Positions 25,295 to 38,580 of a stretch of DNA of 61,741 bases are shown here, in pieces. The notes under the pieces are model-generated. The model had not been told where the DNA came from. It did no database searches and was given only the letters and a program-made list of their open reading frames with translations. The stretch comes from Seison nebaliae. Its lineage: Eukaryota > Rotifera > Pararotatoria > Seisonacea > Seisonidae. Location of the stretch: positions 1 to 61,741 of the forward strand of contig JALJEE010002461.1 in NCBI GenBank assembly GCA_023231475.1. Reading direction: 5' to 3'. Position numbers and translations under genes: made by a program. Position 1 is the first letter of the stretch. Every line of letters begins with the position of its first letter.

Positions 25295-28200
25295 TTATGT
25301 TGACTTCCGAATTGATATTAATCGATTAATTATCGAGAATTCTCGATATGACTCATTTTCAAGTAGTTCGTGTCGGAATCTGAATGCGATTATCTAGAAA
25401 CAGATTTGTAAAATTAAAATGATGGGAATTACAGAAATTTCAACTTTTATTTCGCTCGAAGTACATTCGGTGGTAGATAACCACTTTATTCGTATTTTAA
25501 TATTGAGGGATGTTCGATTTTCTAAGATGAGATCCTCTTTTTTATTCAATATTTCAATTTCGAATCTATCATCTGAAAATTCATCACCATTCTTTTCGTG
25601 AAAGAACAATGATAATTTTGAATGCGTATCATAATTTGACTGTTTCAAAACGGTAATATTTACCACACAACTGACAAAAGGAAAAGTTTAAAATTTAAAG
25701 AACAGAATCGAAAAACGAACTTCACATCGTAAGGAAGTTGTATGGTACTTTTACATATTAATGAGTCGACTAATAAAGTTTGCATTTCTGATTTAAGGGA
25801 ATTCACTTTCGGTTTCTCATAATAATAATCTCGAGAAGATATCGAATAATTGAGAGTTTTTAGATCATATTGTATTTTCGGTGTGACATTCTCCTCATCA
25901 CATAATAGTTGCATGTGATCGATTGACAATAAAGATGGTAGTGACATGAGACGATCGATATGCAAATTACATTGAAATTGTTTTTTGAAGAAAATGTTAA
26001 ATGGTAAATTATTGTTCAAATGAATCTGCACTCCTACAATCTTCGTTGAAGTTATATCATTTTGTGTTGTTGTTATATCGGTCGATTGGCGATATATTGA
26101 TTCTCGTCGAAGTTCATATAGTCGATGATGAGGTGTCCGTCCAATAGTCGTCGATGATCGTCGTCTACTCTCAGCAACGGTTTCATTGTTCGATGACAAT
26201 CCAACATAACGACATTGAAGAATTATGTCAAATTCATTCACTTCATTAATATAAAAATCTTTATTTGTTCGTTTCGGACGAACTCTCTTCAAAATCGTGT
26301 TAAAAGTCGAATTGTTTTCCTTGAAATTTTCGGTTAGTCGAGGTAGTTTCTTTTTAAGTTTTTGTTGAAATGGAGCTACATTATCATTTGTTGAGGCCAC
26401 AGATAATTTGAAATTATCATACAGTAAAATGGGAAGAATTGGTAAAAGACATTTGCGGAAAACTATTTCATTCGTATTCTCCGACGATTGTAAAGATGTT
26501 TCAGGAATACCAAATCGTTGAGAATTTCTATATGATTCCAAATTGCAATCGATCAATTCCGTCGTTAAAATCTCGTCCAATTCACAAATTATTTTTATAT
26601 TCGATATCGTTATATCAATCGGTAACATATTCAATAAATGTAATTGAAGAGCAAATGGTGTCACTTCATTATCTTTCACATGTAATGTCAATGTCGATTC
26701 AACGAACTCCTTCTCCGTATTATGCATCGATGGATGATAAGCAAACAGATTGAAATCCGGATGTTTTCGATGACTTTTCGAAATTTTCTTCTTGGGAATA
26801 ATCATTCCTTTATTTTTCAGTATATGTTGTGGATGTAATTTTGGATATGAGACATATCGTAATTGTAAGAGATTAGAGATGTCTAATAGTTTCGGATCGA
26901 TAGTTAATCGTTCAACTTTCGATTTAGTTTTTTGTTGATACAATTTCATTCGATTATCAAATTTCCTTACCGCTTCCTTCAATTCCTCCAATAAAGTATT
27001 CAATTCATTAAAAGGTAAATGAATGCCATACAATTCCAACATGTAACAATGTAGTTTGATGAAAACATTCGCTTGTCTAGAACAACGATAATAATCGTTT
27101 AACAATTGACCGAATATCCAATTTTGTAAAGAAACGAATCCCAAATAATGTTCGCCGAGAAATAGACCGAATGAGAATAATTTTTTCTTCTTAAATGATT
27201 CTATCGGTCTCCCACAATCCTCTGGTATCACTTCAAAATCATAAGATAACGTATCTTTTGTGAGTTGCATATGTCGCTGTCTCCAAAATAATCGACCGAA
27301 AGATCGATCCTTCTCCAATTGTGCTTCCATTGCAAGATTGATAGAATTGGAATCATTTTGAAGGAAAGAGAAATGATAAGCACCAAAATTCGATTTATTC
27401 CAATCATTCAATGTCTTATCTTCTTCCATCAGTTGGCTAATTACAGGATTCTCTGATTGACAAGTCAAATATTGGAAATATGAAGTTAAATTGGTCATTT
27501 TATAAGTGGATAAATTATTCAAGTTTAATCGAACTGCTTCTCTCTCGTAATAAGTCAGATTTTTTGTGTCACTTACCAATTTCGCACAATAAAATGCCAC
27601 AATCTTTCCAAACCAACTCATTTTTCTGTAACAATCGAACTTTCTATAAAAATTAGTCATGACCATTATCCGTTCGATCTGATGTACTGTGCTGGATGGA
27701 AGTCGAATTGTCGTTAACAATGACAAATATAAAAGTGCGTGACGTCGTTCACCTTCACGATATAGGATAGAAATGGCGATGAGAAATAATTCGGTTTGTA
27801 GAAATGGAATTGGAAATCTTTCTTTCTCTTTCAATGCCTCTTGACTCAGCGATTGTAATTTCTCCATTGGGATATCTTGGAATTGGGCAGCATTCAAGAG
27901 ATGTGATAAAGATCGAAAAGAATCTAAAATATTCGATAATCCATAACTATCTCTTATATATTTTAATCGGAATTCATTCGTCTCATTCAATTTTCTTATT
28001 TTTTCTAACAATTCCAAATTCTCCATATACAACTCACCGTTGACTTCTTTTTCAAAATTTCGATAAAGTTTCGTTGACGGATTAATACCATGTCTCATGG
28101 TTGTGGTGGCAACAATGATACCCATTGTTGCTGAATACAACCAAATGTTGTCGCGGACTGATTTGAGGAGAGTGGTCGCATATTCGTACATGATTAATGC

Positions 28201-30047
28201 TTCTGCAATATTCCCATTGATTAATAACGAATCACCCATCATCTTACAAGATCGACCTTGTAATCTCTTCGAATATGAACGTCTAAGAATGGAAATGTGA
28301 AAAATGGAGAAAAATAAGAAATATTTAACTTATTCGAATGAAAACTGGTAATCAAACTCTCTTCGAAAGGGAGGAAATAAAATGTTTTATTTTCCACTTT
28401 GAATCGATCACCACTCCGTTCAATAATCGTCGGTTGAGCCATCCAAATTTTTAAACTTTGTTTTATTGATGATTCTCTATGAAGTTTACGAGATAATTCT
28501 TCACTCGAATGTTTCAAAAATTGGTTGACAATTGATCCATGATTAATATCACGATAGAGTGCGTTGAGAGCGATTTCCTGATTAATTCTTAAAGGTATGA
28601 GAATCTGTTCGTGCAATTCATGCAAACATAATTTTAGTGAAGAATTGAATTGATTATCTTGAATAATTTTCAAATTGTCACTGGACCAATATCCGGTAAG
28701 ATACTCGTCATTATTTTTCATTTTCTCCACCGAATTAATTTGCAATAATTTCAATAATTTTAATTGAAGACGGAACATTATTAAATTATCACTTCTATCA
28801 ACCAATATCTCGTTCATTGTCTCATTATCTTTCAAATTCGTTTGAATTTGTTCTTTCACTTTCAAAAATTTTTCATTCCATTCCTCTAATTTCAATTTAT
28901 TTATATAAATCGAATATTTTAATAAATTCTCTATTATTGTCGTTTCTTCGGCATCGACATCATCATGATCATGTTCAACTAACGTCGAAGTACGACTAGT
29001 AATCATCGTTTCGGGTGGTTGTTGAACTGGTGCCTCTTCGAAAATAGTCGATTCTAAACTAACTCGATTATCATCTAAAATCGAATAAGTATCTTCTTCC
29101 TCTGCGATACTTTCTTCTTGTTCCGGAATCGTATTCGTTTCTCCCAAATTCAAACGATAAACATGTGCATCGATACGTGATGGTCTTCTACCAACCGGTC
29201 TGGTTAGAAATTCGACTCCATCTGATGATATACTGTCTTCGAATGGTTTCGATGTTACTGGTGGTATATTTTTTGTGGTGTCAGTTGATTTTAAACTGAT
29301 ACAATCTTCATCTTTACAATCTTCGAAATCTAACCGAATATTATTATCATCCTCCGTATCATCATCGATACAGATACATTTCTTACGATGTATTGTTAAT
29401 TGAAGTGTCTCCTTCAAATTCTTCATTAATTGACATAAATCTTCAATATCATATTGTACGATTGGTTGTATTGCATCGTTGATAATTTTGTTAATTTGAA
29501 AATTTTCATCTTCAATAAATATGATGAGTTTCGATGAATAAATTGCTTCAAACAATTTACGTTTCCTCTCACAATATTGTTGTTCGATAATTTTCATTTT
29601 CTTCTGAATGATGGACGGATAAGAACTATCGGTAAAATCGACAGATATTTTAGCCACAGCAAGATAACCAAACGGCCGTTTCCATGGTTGCAAATGATAC
29701 CAAGCACAATGGCGTCGATATTGAGTGGCTTCTAAGTTATCCTTCGAGAAATCGAGTAAATAAGAAGGAAAATTATGTTTTCCTTTCAACAAATTATTTT
29801 TATCGATCACATCATAACGGAAACGAACGAAATTAAATGAAAATGATGGAAATTCTGCAGTTTTCTCTTTGAGTATCGATGAGGATTTATTTGCAACCAA
29901 TTCATCATAACGTCGAATTTCGTTTAATAAAACAAAATATTCATTCGCTTTTAAACTCTCATTAATATTCTCGACCAGAATCAACACTTTCCCATAATTT
30001 TCATAAGTGATATGTAAATCAGGTAGATATTTTTCATTCTTGGGCAT
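25295..30047 (-). CDS. TRAPPC9: TRAPPC9 / Trs120-like TRAPPII subunit
   Basis: Exons are 30047-28330, 28282-25721, 25670-25433 and probably 25393-25295, with introns of 47, 50 and 39 bp, giving about 1538 residues. The first junction yields YSKRLQGRSCKMMGDSLL followed by EALIMYEYATTLLKSVRDNIW, closely matching the GR..K..GD, ..SL..Y....ELLRSV.D..W block of TRAPPC9. The N-terminal PFGYLAVAKISVDF also fits. TRAPPC9 is a TRAPPII subunit acting at the Golgi as part of a Rab exchange complex. The protein is longer than human (1148) because of acidic and Ser-rich insertions around codons 235-380. The last exon is less certain: without that splice the frame stops at 25394. With it, the end reads IIAFRFRHELLENESYREFS, which resembles the human C-terminus. 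Confidence 0.85.
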
Positions 30048-30971
30048 TGTTCATTAAACTCCTTCTTATTATCTGCTATAAATTCTTGAAAAATCTTCTT
30101 TGACTTGTCAACTTTTACAAACTTTTTCTTTTCTTTCTATTCTTTATTCACATCACATGATCCATTTAATATTCAGACGTAATAATCTCCTCTCTAAACA
30201 AGTCGAACGAATAAACGACAGACACTAAATTAATTTCATGTATATAATCTATAGACGTCTTTCTCCCACTCCTTACGTGAAAAGAAAAGTTTTCATGAAA
30301 TTCTTTCAAACTATTAACTTCTTATCTCAAAGTTTCCCGAAGAAGTTTTATTGAATTTTCATACTCTTCACTCGTTCTCATATTGTTTATTTTATTTTGA
30401 CGATTATTTTCCCTATGAATTTTTCCCTTTGAAAATTAAAGTCATTTATTTAAATTTCAACGGAATTGATAAATTCAATTCATTTACAGAATTTAAATTA
30501 TTTCAAACAATGAATCAAATATTCATTGATTTTCAAAAACTCTCGATTTTTTATCAATTTAAGTTCCAAGAATTTTATTAGAGTTCGGTTAAGGAGAAAT
30601 ATATTTAAAAAATAATGAAGTAAAAATTTATTTGGGAATAAGACAAGAAGTAATAGAAGAATGAGACGATTTATTAAGAGAATTGAAGAAGAAATTTTAT
30701 TCAAATTTTCGTCTCATCAAACTTTCTTCGGAATAGGAGGAGATGGAAGAACATAATTAGAATTTGTATATTACGTCATTTTATTTACTTCTCCACTTGT
30801 ATTTCTGAAGGGCTAATTAAATATAATTTCCAAGAGACAATACAAAAGAAAGTTGTATAATCTCCTCTCAATAATTTGCCACAATAATCAAAAATAACAA
30901 AAGTAGAATGAAAAGATTGAAATTATTTCAATGGGATTTTATCTGGCGAAACAATTTTAAATAATGGAAAG
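30048..30971. promoter_or_regulatory. Bidirectional intergenic region, TRAPPC9 (-) and MBTPS1 (+)
   Basis: The two genes are head-to-head across 924 bp of AT-rich sequence, so both promoters must lie here. I see no TATA box in a convincing position and no gene; frames of about 70 codons around 30351-30704 look like chance. Confidence 0.5.
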
Positions 30972-33900
30972 ATGATTTTTTTCATTCTACTTCTCACACA
31001 CCATTTCATTCCATTGATTTCCTCTTATGAATTCATCTTGAAATATGATTCATTTTATAACGTCGTTGAACGGAATCACATTCTCTCACAATTCGTCAAA
31101 CAATTTTCATTGCATTCCCTCCAATTTAGTGTTGAACGTAATCGTCATTTAGAATTCAATGACATCGACGTCCTCTCCATTCGACAACAGAGAGAAGATA
31201 ATTATGACGATCTGTTAAATTTGTTGAAATTGGAGAGTGCACACAATGTGCACATTTCAAATATTTATGCACAGCAGAAAATTCGAATGAAGTTGAGTGG
31301 ACGGAAATCATTTCCACTCAAATCGGAGAGCTGTTCAAGAAAATCATTCTTCTTCGATTTCTCACCAAACAAAATGCCGAATTATCCTCCCAATAATGAA
31401 AATGATAATTTGGCGAATCTGTTCAATATCGACGAGAATCAATGGCCGTCAGGTGAACGAGGGAAAAACGTGAAAATCGCCATATTAGATACGGGATTAA
31501 AATGGAATCATTCCCATTTTTCAAATGTGAAAAAACGGATTGATTGGACGAAAACATCCACCACAATCCTCTCCAGAACTTCCGACAAAAATTCGGTAGA
31601 GAATGAAGAGAATCGAAATAAATTGAAACTTTCCAAACAATTTCCCATTCCACCACAAGTCATCATCGAGGAAAATAAGACGGATGATATGGATATTGCT
31701 GACGACGTCGTGGGACATGGAACATTTGTGGCTGGTGTGATTGGTGGGAGAGATGGTAAATGTACAGGATTGGCACCAGATGCCGATTTATATATTATGA
31801 AAGTTTTCACGAAGAATCAGATTTCTTATACGAGCTGGTTTGTTGAAGCGTTTAATTTTTGTCTCCAAAACAAGATTGATATCATCAATTTATCAATTGG
31901 CGGTATGGATTTTATGGACGAACCATTTATTCAAAAGATTCGAGAGATGAGTTCGAATGGGATGATTGTCGTTTCTGCCGTTGGAAATGATGGTCCAATT
32001 TTCGGTTCGATCAATAATCCTGCTGATCAATCTGATGTTATTGGTGTAGGTGGATTAACTAATGACGATCGTTTAGCATCATTCTCTGCTCGTGGAATGA
32101 CCACATGGGAATTGCCAAATGGTTATGGACGAGTCAAACCAGATATGATTACTTTTAGTGAGAAAGTACTTGGATCATCATTGGATGGAAATTGTCATCG
32201 ATTAAGTGGTACGAGTGTGGCATCACCATTAGTTACAGGAATAGTAGCATTATTATTAAGTTATGAGAGGAGAAAATTAAATTTTTTAAATAAAGAAATT
32301 GCATTGACGAATGTTGGGAAAATGAAACAATGTTTAATGAATGGAGCCGAAAGAGTAATTGATGCAAATTTATTTGAACAAGGGGCCGGTCGAGTCAATG
32401 TGAATAATGCATTAAATAATATTAATCAATATATTCCTCAAGTTTCCATTCATCCATCATATTTGGATTTTGTGGAATGTCCTTTCTTTTGGCCTCATTG
32501 TCTCCAACCGTTATATGCAACAGCAATTCCTGTCAAATTTAATTTTACCATTTTGAATGGAATCCATGAATTTGGTTTCATAAAAGATCAACCGAAATTA
32601 TTAGGTGAAATTAGTTGTTATATTACTATCAATTATTCATTCTCTCATATTATTTGGCCATATTCCGGATGGTTATCCATCGAAATAAAAGTGAAACCAT
32701 CAGCAATAGAAACTAATCGAATAGTTAATGGAAATATCGAATTAACGATTGAGTCGAATCAGAAAGAATCATTTATTCAAATTCCAATTCGACTCAAAAT
32801 TATTCCGACGCCAAATAAGAAAAAACGGATTTTATGGGATCAATTCCATTCACTCCGATATCCACCTGGATATTTTCCACGAGATGATCTTTTGGATTCT
32901 ACATCTCCATTGGATGTTTATGCTGATCATCTTCATACGAATTTCAAAGATTTATTTCAATATTTGAGAAATAAGGATTATTTCATTGAAATTCTCAATA
33001 AACCTTTCACCAAATTCAATGCAAAATATTATAGTTCTCTCATCATCACTGACAATGAAGATGAATTTCTACCAGAAGAAATTGTTAAACTCTACTCGGA
33101 CATCCGTTCCCATTCACTTTCACTTCTCATATTCGCCGATTGGTATAATTTGAAAATTATGAGTGATCTCCGTTTCTTCGATGAACACAGTGGTCGTTGG
33201 TGGTTACCAGATACTGGGGGAGCGAATATTCCAGCATTGAACGATCTGTTAAAACCGTTCGATATTCAATTTGATGATTCTGTCATTTCCGGTTACATAC
33301 CTTTACATCAATCTGATATTATTATCTATTCGGGAACGACACTCCAACAATTTCCAGAGAAAGGTAAATTACTTCAATCAAATCAAATTTATCTCCAAAT
33401 TCCCAATGCCACCAAACGATCTGATTCCATGGAAAATCATATTCTTCGAAATGTTGGTGGTCTATTCGATGTGAGACATTTGCGAAAATCGAAAGAAATG
33501 AAACCATTAAGATCATTTCATTTTTTGTCGAAAGATCAACTCAGTAAATTGCCGAAACGGATTGAAGATAAATTTGAACGATTAAGAGAATTCTTTTATT
33601 TGGATGATCAATTATTGTCGAAATTGAATTTTTTGAAAAACGACCGAATCGCTTTCATTCAATTAATCAATAAATTAGAATTGCTTGTCGAAGAGAATCC
33701 AGAAATTTATGAATCAAATCGAATAAATAAATATTTGATCGAATCAGCCATTCTGAATAATAACGAGAAAAAACCATCAAAATTGATGTCTGGGAGAATT
33801 GCCGTTTTCGGTGATTCAACTTGTATCGATTCTCAATTTATTCGTAAAAGTAAAAATATAAATTGTTTTAGTTTATTCAATCAACTTCTCGTTTATGTAG

Positions 33901-34678
33901 TAGAGAATCGTCTTTCTCGTCCATTGGATTTGGTTTTGAAGAATTCTAATATTTTCTCATCATCCAATGTCAAAATGATCAAACGTCCCGAATGGTCAGA
34001 ATTAGAAAAATATTCGAAAACTTTAAAACGATTAAAACCGAAAATCGAATATTTAGATTGGAAGGATGTTAGTGACACGATTCCAATGGAAGCCAATTGT
34101 GAGAAACAAACCGAGTGGCCAATTTTCAAAATTCATCATTTGCAACAAATGGAACCTAAAGTTCCGTTAGTTCCCTTACATACGACATCGATTCCGGTTG
34201 AAGGAAAATCGATATTTGAATCTCAACCAATTGTGAATAAGCGGACCAATTCCACCATCTTATTCACCATTCTCCATCAACCATTAGGTTCATTTCTCTT
34301 TTAAAAATTTTGAAAAAATTTTATTTTTTGACCATATCAGATATCTGGTATCAACATCCATTTTTATGCATTACATTCTCCATCATCTTATTTCTCTTGT
34401 ATTTGTATCGTCGTGAAAAAGAGAAATATCATCAATGGTTGATATCGAAGGATATACAATTTACAAAGAATAAGATTCATATAAGAAATCTATTCGATCA
34501 GTTCTTCAACAACGAACAGAAGAATCCGTCAACAGATGAATATAAACCTGACGAGATTCCAAGTGTCATTACTGAAAGTTTGAAGCAATTTAATCGATTT
34601 AATGATATCGAAATGGATCGACCACACGGTCGGAAAGTTAACAGGAAATCTTCAGATGTCATCGATTTTAAACATTGA
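30972..34678 (+). CDS. MBTPS1: Membrane-bound transcription factor site-1 protease (subtilisin-like)
   Basis: Two exons, 30972-34287 and 34341-34678, are joined by a 53-bp intron (GTTCAT..TCAG) and encode about 1217 residues. A signal peptide (MIFFILLLTHHFIPLISS) precedes a prodomain and a subtilase domain with the full triad: Asp173 in IAILDTGLKWNH, His249 in VVGHGTFVAGVIGG, Ser415 in LSGTSVASPLVTG. The second exon supplies the single transmembrane helix (FLCITFSIILFLLYLY) and a basic cytosolic tail. S1P is a Golgi protease that starts cleavage of SREBP, ATF6 and other membrane precursors. Asp and His are about 45 residues further apart than in the human enzyme because of a charged, Asn/Lys-rich insertion. 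The protein is longer than human (1052). Confidence 0.95.
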
Positions 34679-35166
34679 CATTTCTTCTACTCTTTTTGAG
34701 CTAGTAGTCAAAGTAATCTCAACATAATTTATTTTCTTTCAATTTCATTTAACACAATTTTGTACAGAAATATTTCCATCACAATTTCTGTTCACATTTA
34801 AAACGACACAATAACATTCTTGTGACTATATTATAAATAAAAATATGTATTAGTAAGAAGAGAGAAAACCGTTTTTACGAAGAACTCTTAATAATAATTT
34901 GTCAGTTTTCAATTTTTATTATAATTTCAATTATATTAAATCTTTATTAATTATATTAAAATTTAATAAATGATATTGAAATTGAATTTAATTTATCTAT
35001 CAATCATAACAAATTTTAATTATCATTGATATTATATCGATGGAATTATTATGTAAATGAGTCCACTGTTTCATGTTGTATAAGATTGTTGGAAAAATAA
35101 AATTTATGAAAATTTAATAGCACGTTTTATAGCTCTGGTGAATATGATTCATTTTCAAATAATTTC
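34679..35166. other. Intergenic, nothing recognised
   Basis: AT-rich spacer between MBTPS1 and the sushi-domain gene, presumably the 3' UTR of one and the promoter of the other. No gene or repeat stands out. Confidence 0.5.
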
Positions 35167-36497
35167 ATGATAAGTGAGAATAGAAATTGAGGAGTTTTAG
35201 GAAGAAGTTCAAGAAAGAAATGGAATATCATTTGAAGTTTCTTTTTTTTATTAATCATCTTCTCATTTCGTCATAAGTTCTTTCACAGATAAAATTATCA
35301 TTAGTTGTCTTCTTATTGCATTAAGCATCGTGACTTATCTCAATTATCTTGAAAAGGGAACGTTTATGACAGATGAAGAACATTTCGGTTCAACTCGTCC
35401 AATTTTCCTTACAAAACGACATGTAGTTACCATATCGTCTTCTGATACTTTTGTGGATAACGTTACGAAAATGAAAAGAGTAACAACAACAAATTTGTCA
35501 AGAATTTGTGAAAACTTATCCAAAAAGATATTCTCTATTAAATTGTTGGATGAAAGCTGTGAAGTAAGTTGTCTAAATTCAAATCAAACTTTATTGACGT
35601 CAGACAACCAAAATCTTCCATCTCCTCAAATTTGCCATGAGGAAGAAGAAGAAACATTAAAACCGAATATTGTGGATTGTTTGGAAATCGAATCAGAAAT
35701 ACTTCCAGATAATAAATCTAACCGAACTAAATTGAATTCTTGTGAGGAAATTCCAGTGAATAAAAGGGCGAAAAGAATTCTTTTAAGAAAGCGTCAATAT
35801 GCGTCCGATAGGACAGCCGGTATAATGCGTAGAGGTTCTCTCCTGACAGTGAGATGTTATCACAATAAAAGTTTTCTCCAATTGTTTTTTAAAATAAATT
35901 TTTAAAATTCTCATTTTATAATTAGAATTTCATAAGCTAATTTGTGATAATAATCGAAAATGGAAAACCGTTGATGGTATATCAGATGTGTGTGATGGTT
36001 TTCTTTCTATGTCCTCCTTTTGATTTAATTTATTTGGTGAATTAGATGAAAAAGAAGTTAAATGTCAAATAGAAACTCCAGAGTATGTTGTTGTTGAGAA
36101 ACAATCGTTTCCCATTAAAAACATCGCTAATATCGATGATAATGTAACTTATCGTTGTCGTGATAAGGTAAATAATAAAACTGAATTTTTTGGTTCTCAA
36201 TCGCTCAGATTATCTGTTTGTTCCATTCCTGGCAAATGGAAACCGTTGATCAAATGTTCCAAAAAGAAAAATTTATGTGAACCGTTATCAGCTCTCAGTC
36301 CAAATTTATTATCAGAAGAAGTTAAACGGACTAAATATCCGAATGACGATTCAGAGACAATGAGAGCTGGATCATACCGTTTGCTCAAATGTCGGATCGG
36401 TTTTGAAATGAAGGGAACAAGTAAAAATGTTTGTCAAGAGAATGGTATGTGGGATATCTTACCAATTTGTCAGAAAGTGGGAAATATTCGGTATTGA
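35167..36497 (+). CDS. Membrane-anchored protein with three sushi (CCP) domains
   Basis: Proposed exons are 35167-35173, 35289-35870, 35926-35997 and 36046-36497, all in phase, with introns of 115, 55 and 48 bp. The first seven-base exon (ATG ATA A) is inferred from a GTGAG donor. It puts MINKIIISCLLIALSIVTYL at the N-terminus, a signal anchor or signal peptide. A low-complexity polar region follows, then three CCP-like modules with the Cys..Cys..Trp..Cys pattern: SLLTVRCYHNK..LICDNNRKW..DVCD, then VKCQIETPEY..VTYRCRD..VCSIPGKWKPLIKC, then NLCEPLSAL..YRLLKCRIGFEM..CQENGMWDILPICQ. CCP domains mediate extracellular adhesion or complement-type binding. I cannot name the orthologue. Confidence 0.75.
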
Positions 36498-37042
36498 TTG
36501 AAATTTCAAATTTTGAAGAAATTTTTTTCTCTGATATTCATTCAAAGAAGGAAATTACTTTCCTTCATAACTGAATTAATAAACTTCCTAAGTTTCTTAA
36601 TTTTTCAGTAAAAATTTAGTTTAAGCTATTCTTGAAAATAAATGTTTATTGAGAATATTTTTCTTTTTTCAAAATTAATTCCTTTATATTATCGATATAG
36701 TTCTTCTCGATATGTAATGTATATATTTTTTTCCGGAAATTGAAACGTTTATCACTTCTTCTCTCTAACTTAAGAGAGATAGTAAGATACCTAAAAGTTG
36801 GGGAAAGGAACACAGTATTCATTAACTATGAAATTATCCGAAAGAAAACTATGCTAATTTTTTAATTGATAAAAAATTGGAAAGCTAAGAAAAAATTAAT
36901 GATCATCAAATTTACCAAAATAATTGTTTTTGAATAAAATTTGTCCCATAACCAATTCTCAGAAAATTTTACTTTCCGAATCGCTACTAATGTACCTGAT
37001 TGTGCATGCAACAGGAATCGTTAATATCGAAATTTAAATAAA
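36498..37042. other. Intergenic, nothing recognised
   Basis: AT-rich spacer between the sushi gene and the nuclear receptor. No gene or repeat is supported. Confidence 0.5.
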
Positions 37043-38317
37043 ATGATTAATGATTGTTGTGAAATTTGTAATAGCTCTACTAATGTTTACCTTCATGAAT
37101 ATTCAGTAAGACGGATATGCAAAGCTTGTGATAAATTTTGGGAGCGAACACGCTGCAAAACTGAAACAGTCGTTTGTATTAATTCGAATGGGAAATGTTT
37201 AACGACGAATGAAATAAGACGTTGTCAAAATTGTCGATTAATTAAATGTAAAGAATTGATAAAGAAACGAAAATTCATAAAAGAGTTGAAAGTAACAGAG
37301 ATTTGTAAAATATGTGAAGCTAAAGAAATTTCTGGTATTCATTACAAAGTGAGAACATGTGAATGTTGTAAAACATTCTTTCGTCGTCATTGTCAAAAGA
37401 AAGAATTTTCTACACCTTATAAATGTGATGAACATTCTCCTGATAAAAAGAGACCAAACAAATGTAGAAAATGTCGATGGGAGAAATGTCTGGTAAGCGG
37501 AATGACATATGAATCGAATAAGCGAGGAAGACATTCGAAATTGGAACTGGAGAATTACCAAAGTAAAATGTTGAAGAAAGCTCCGAAAATATGTCAGTCG
37601 ATTATTGATGATCAAATTCAACGTGATCTATCTCAACTCTTTTTCGCCATTGATATATTCGAAGAGAAATGTTGTGTAAGAGACAACACAAATTCGTCAA
37701 CGAAAATATTGAGAAACATTTTACATTTTGCCTCATATTTACCCAATTTCTCATTATATTCGAAGGAGGAACGTTCAATTTGTATTGATAATTCTCGATA
37801 TGTTTTAGAAGAATTATTACAAAATGACTTCAATACTAAACTTCTTGTGTCGGACAAGTATGAACTGAATGAAAAAGAAAAGAAATTTCTGCTATGTTTT
37901 TTTGTGGCAAATCCTGCTTGGAAAACAAACTCGTCTCCAGTTCATTATTTTCAGAATGTACTCTATTATCTGATGTTGGGAAGGGCGATATTTCCAGCAG
38001 GTTTCTTACTAAATTTATCTAAATTACGTTTCCAGTTAATCCATCAGAATGATGCATTAAAAAGTGAGATTGTGAGATGTGATAATTTCTTGAACCGATT
38101 TACTCAAAAGGAAATTAGAGAAAGAAACGAAACTGATAATGAGTCATCTCTGGGACGAATGAGAGAAAGTTTAACGAAGCAACTTCTTAATGACGTCATG
38201 ATGGAAGCACAATTGACACCAATGAATAAAGATGAGAATATGAGAACGAGGAAGGAAGTGACCAATGAAACAATCAATTCTATCTTCTCTATTGATCGTC
38301 AGCCGTTTATCCATTAA
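37043..38317 (+). CDS. Nuclear receptor with two tandem DNA-binding domains
   Basis: Single exon, 424 residues. Two nuclear-receptor zinc modules lie in tandem. DBD1 uses C6/C9/C26/C29 and C45/C52/C61/C64, with CKACDKFW at the P-box position and RRCQNCRLIKC at the second finger. DBD2 uses C88/C91/C106/C109 and C128..C141/C144, with CECCKTFFRR at the P-box and NKCRKCRWEKCLVSGM at the end. In DBD2 the usual second Cys of the second finger is missing and His131 may replace it. The C-terminal ~270 residues are helical and could be a diverged ligand-binding domain, but the signature is weak. Receptors of this architecture (2DBD-NR) are known from flatworms, molluscs and some arthropods. It should act as a nuclear transcription factor. 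Confidence 0.85.
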   Translation: MINDCCEICNSSTNVYLHEYSVRRICKACDKFWERTRCKTETVVCINSNGKCLTTNEIRRCQNCRLIKCKELIKKRKFIKELKVTEICKICEAKEISGIHYKVRTCECCKTFFRRHCQKKEFSTPYKCDEHSPDKKRPNKCRKCRWEKCLVSGMTYESNKRGRHSKLELENYQSKMLKKAPKICQSIIDDQIQRDLSQLFFAIDIFEEKCCVRDNTNSSTKILRNILHFASYLPNFSLYSKEERSICIDNSRYVLEELLQNDFNTKLLVSDKYELNEKEKKFLLCFFVANPAWKTNSSPVHYFQNVLYYLMLGRAIFPAGFLLNLSKLRFQLIHQNDALKSEIVRCDNFLNRFTQKEIRERNETDNESSLGRMRESLTKQLLNDVMMEAQLTPMNKDENMRTRKEVTNETINSIFSIDRQPFIH

Positions 38318-38489
38318 CTTTTCTGACGTAATCACATTTTTCAAACGTCGAAGGTCATTCAATTTATTTTTATTCAATTTCTATCCATTAACTATCCACC
38401 TCCGATAATATATTTCATTATTCATATTGATCAATAACATTCCTATTATTTCTCTCCTGAAAACATTAGTGACAATTATCAATTGACAT

Positions 38490-38495
38490 ATAAGG
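38490..38495 (+). promoter_or_regulatory. Possible TATA box of the Gly/Cys/Pro-rich gene
   Basis: TATAAG lies 86 bp upstream of the ATG at 38581. The position is plausible for a core promoter, but the motif is weak in AT-rich DNA. Confidence 0.3.
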
Positions 38496-38580
38496 AAGAT
38501 CGATATTTAAAAGATCATTCTCAATTAAAAAAAGTAATAAATTTTTTTCCCTCAATAGTATCATTTAATTAAGTTAGAAA

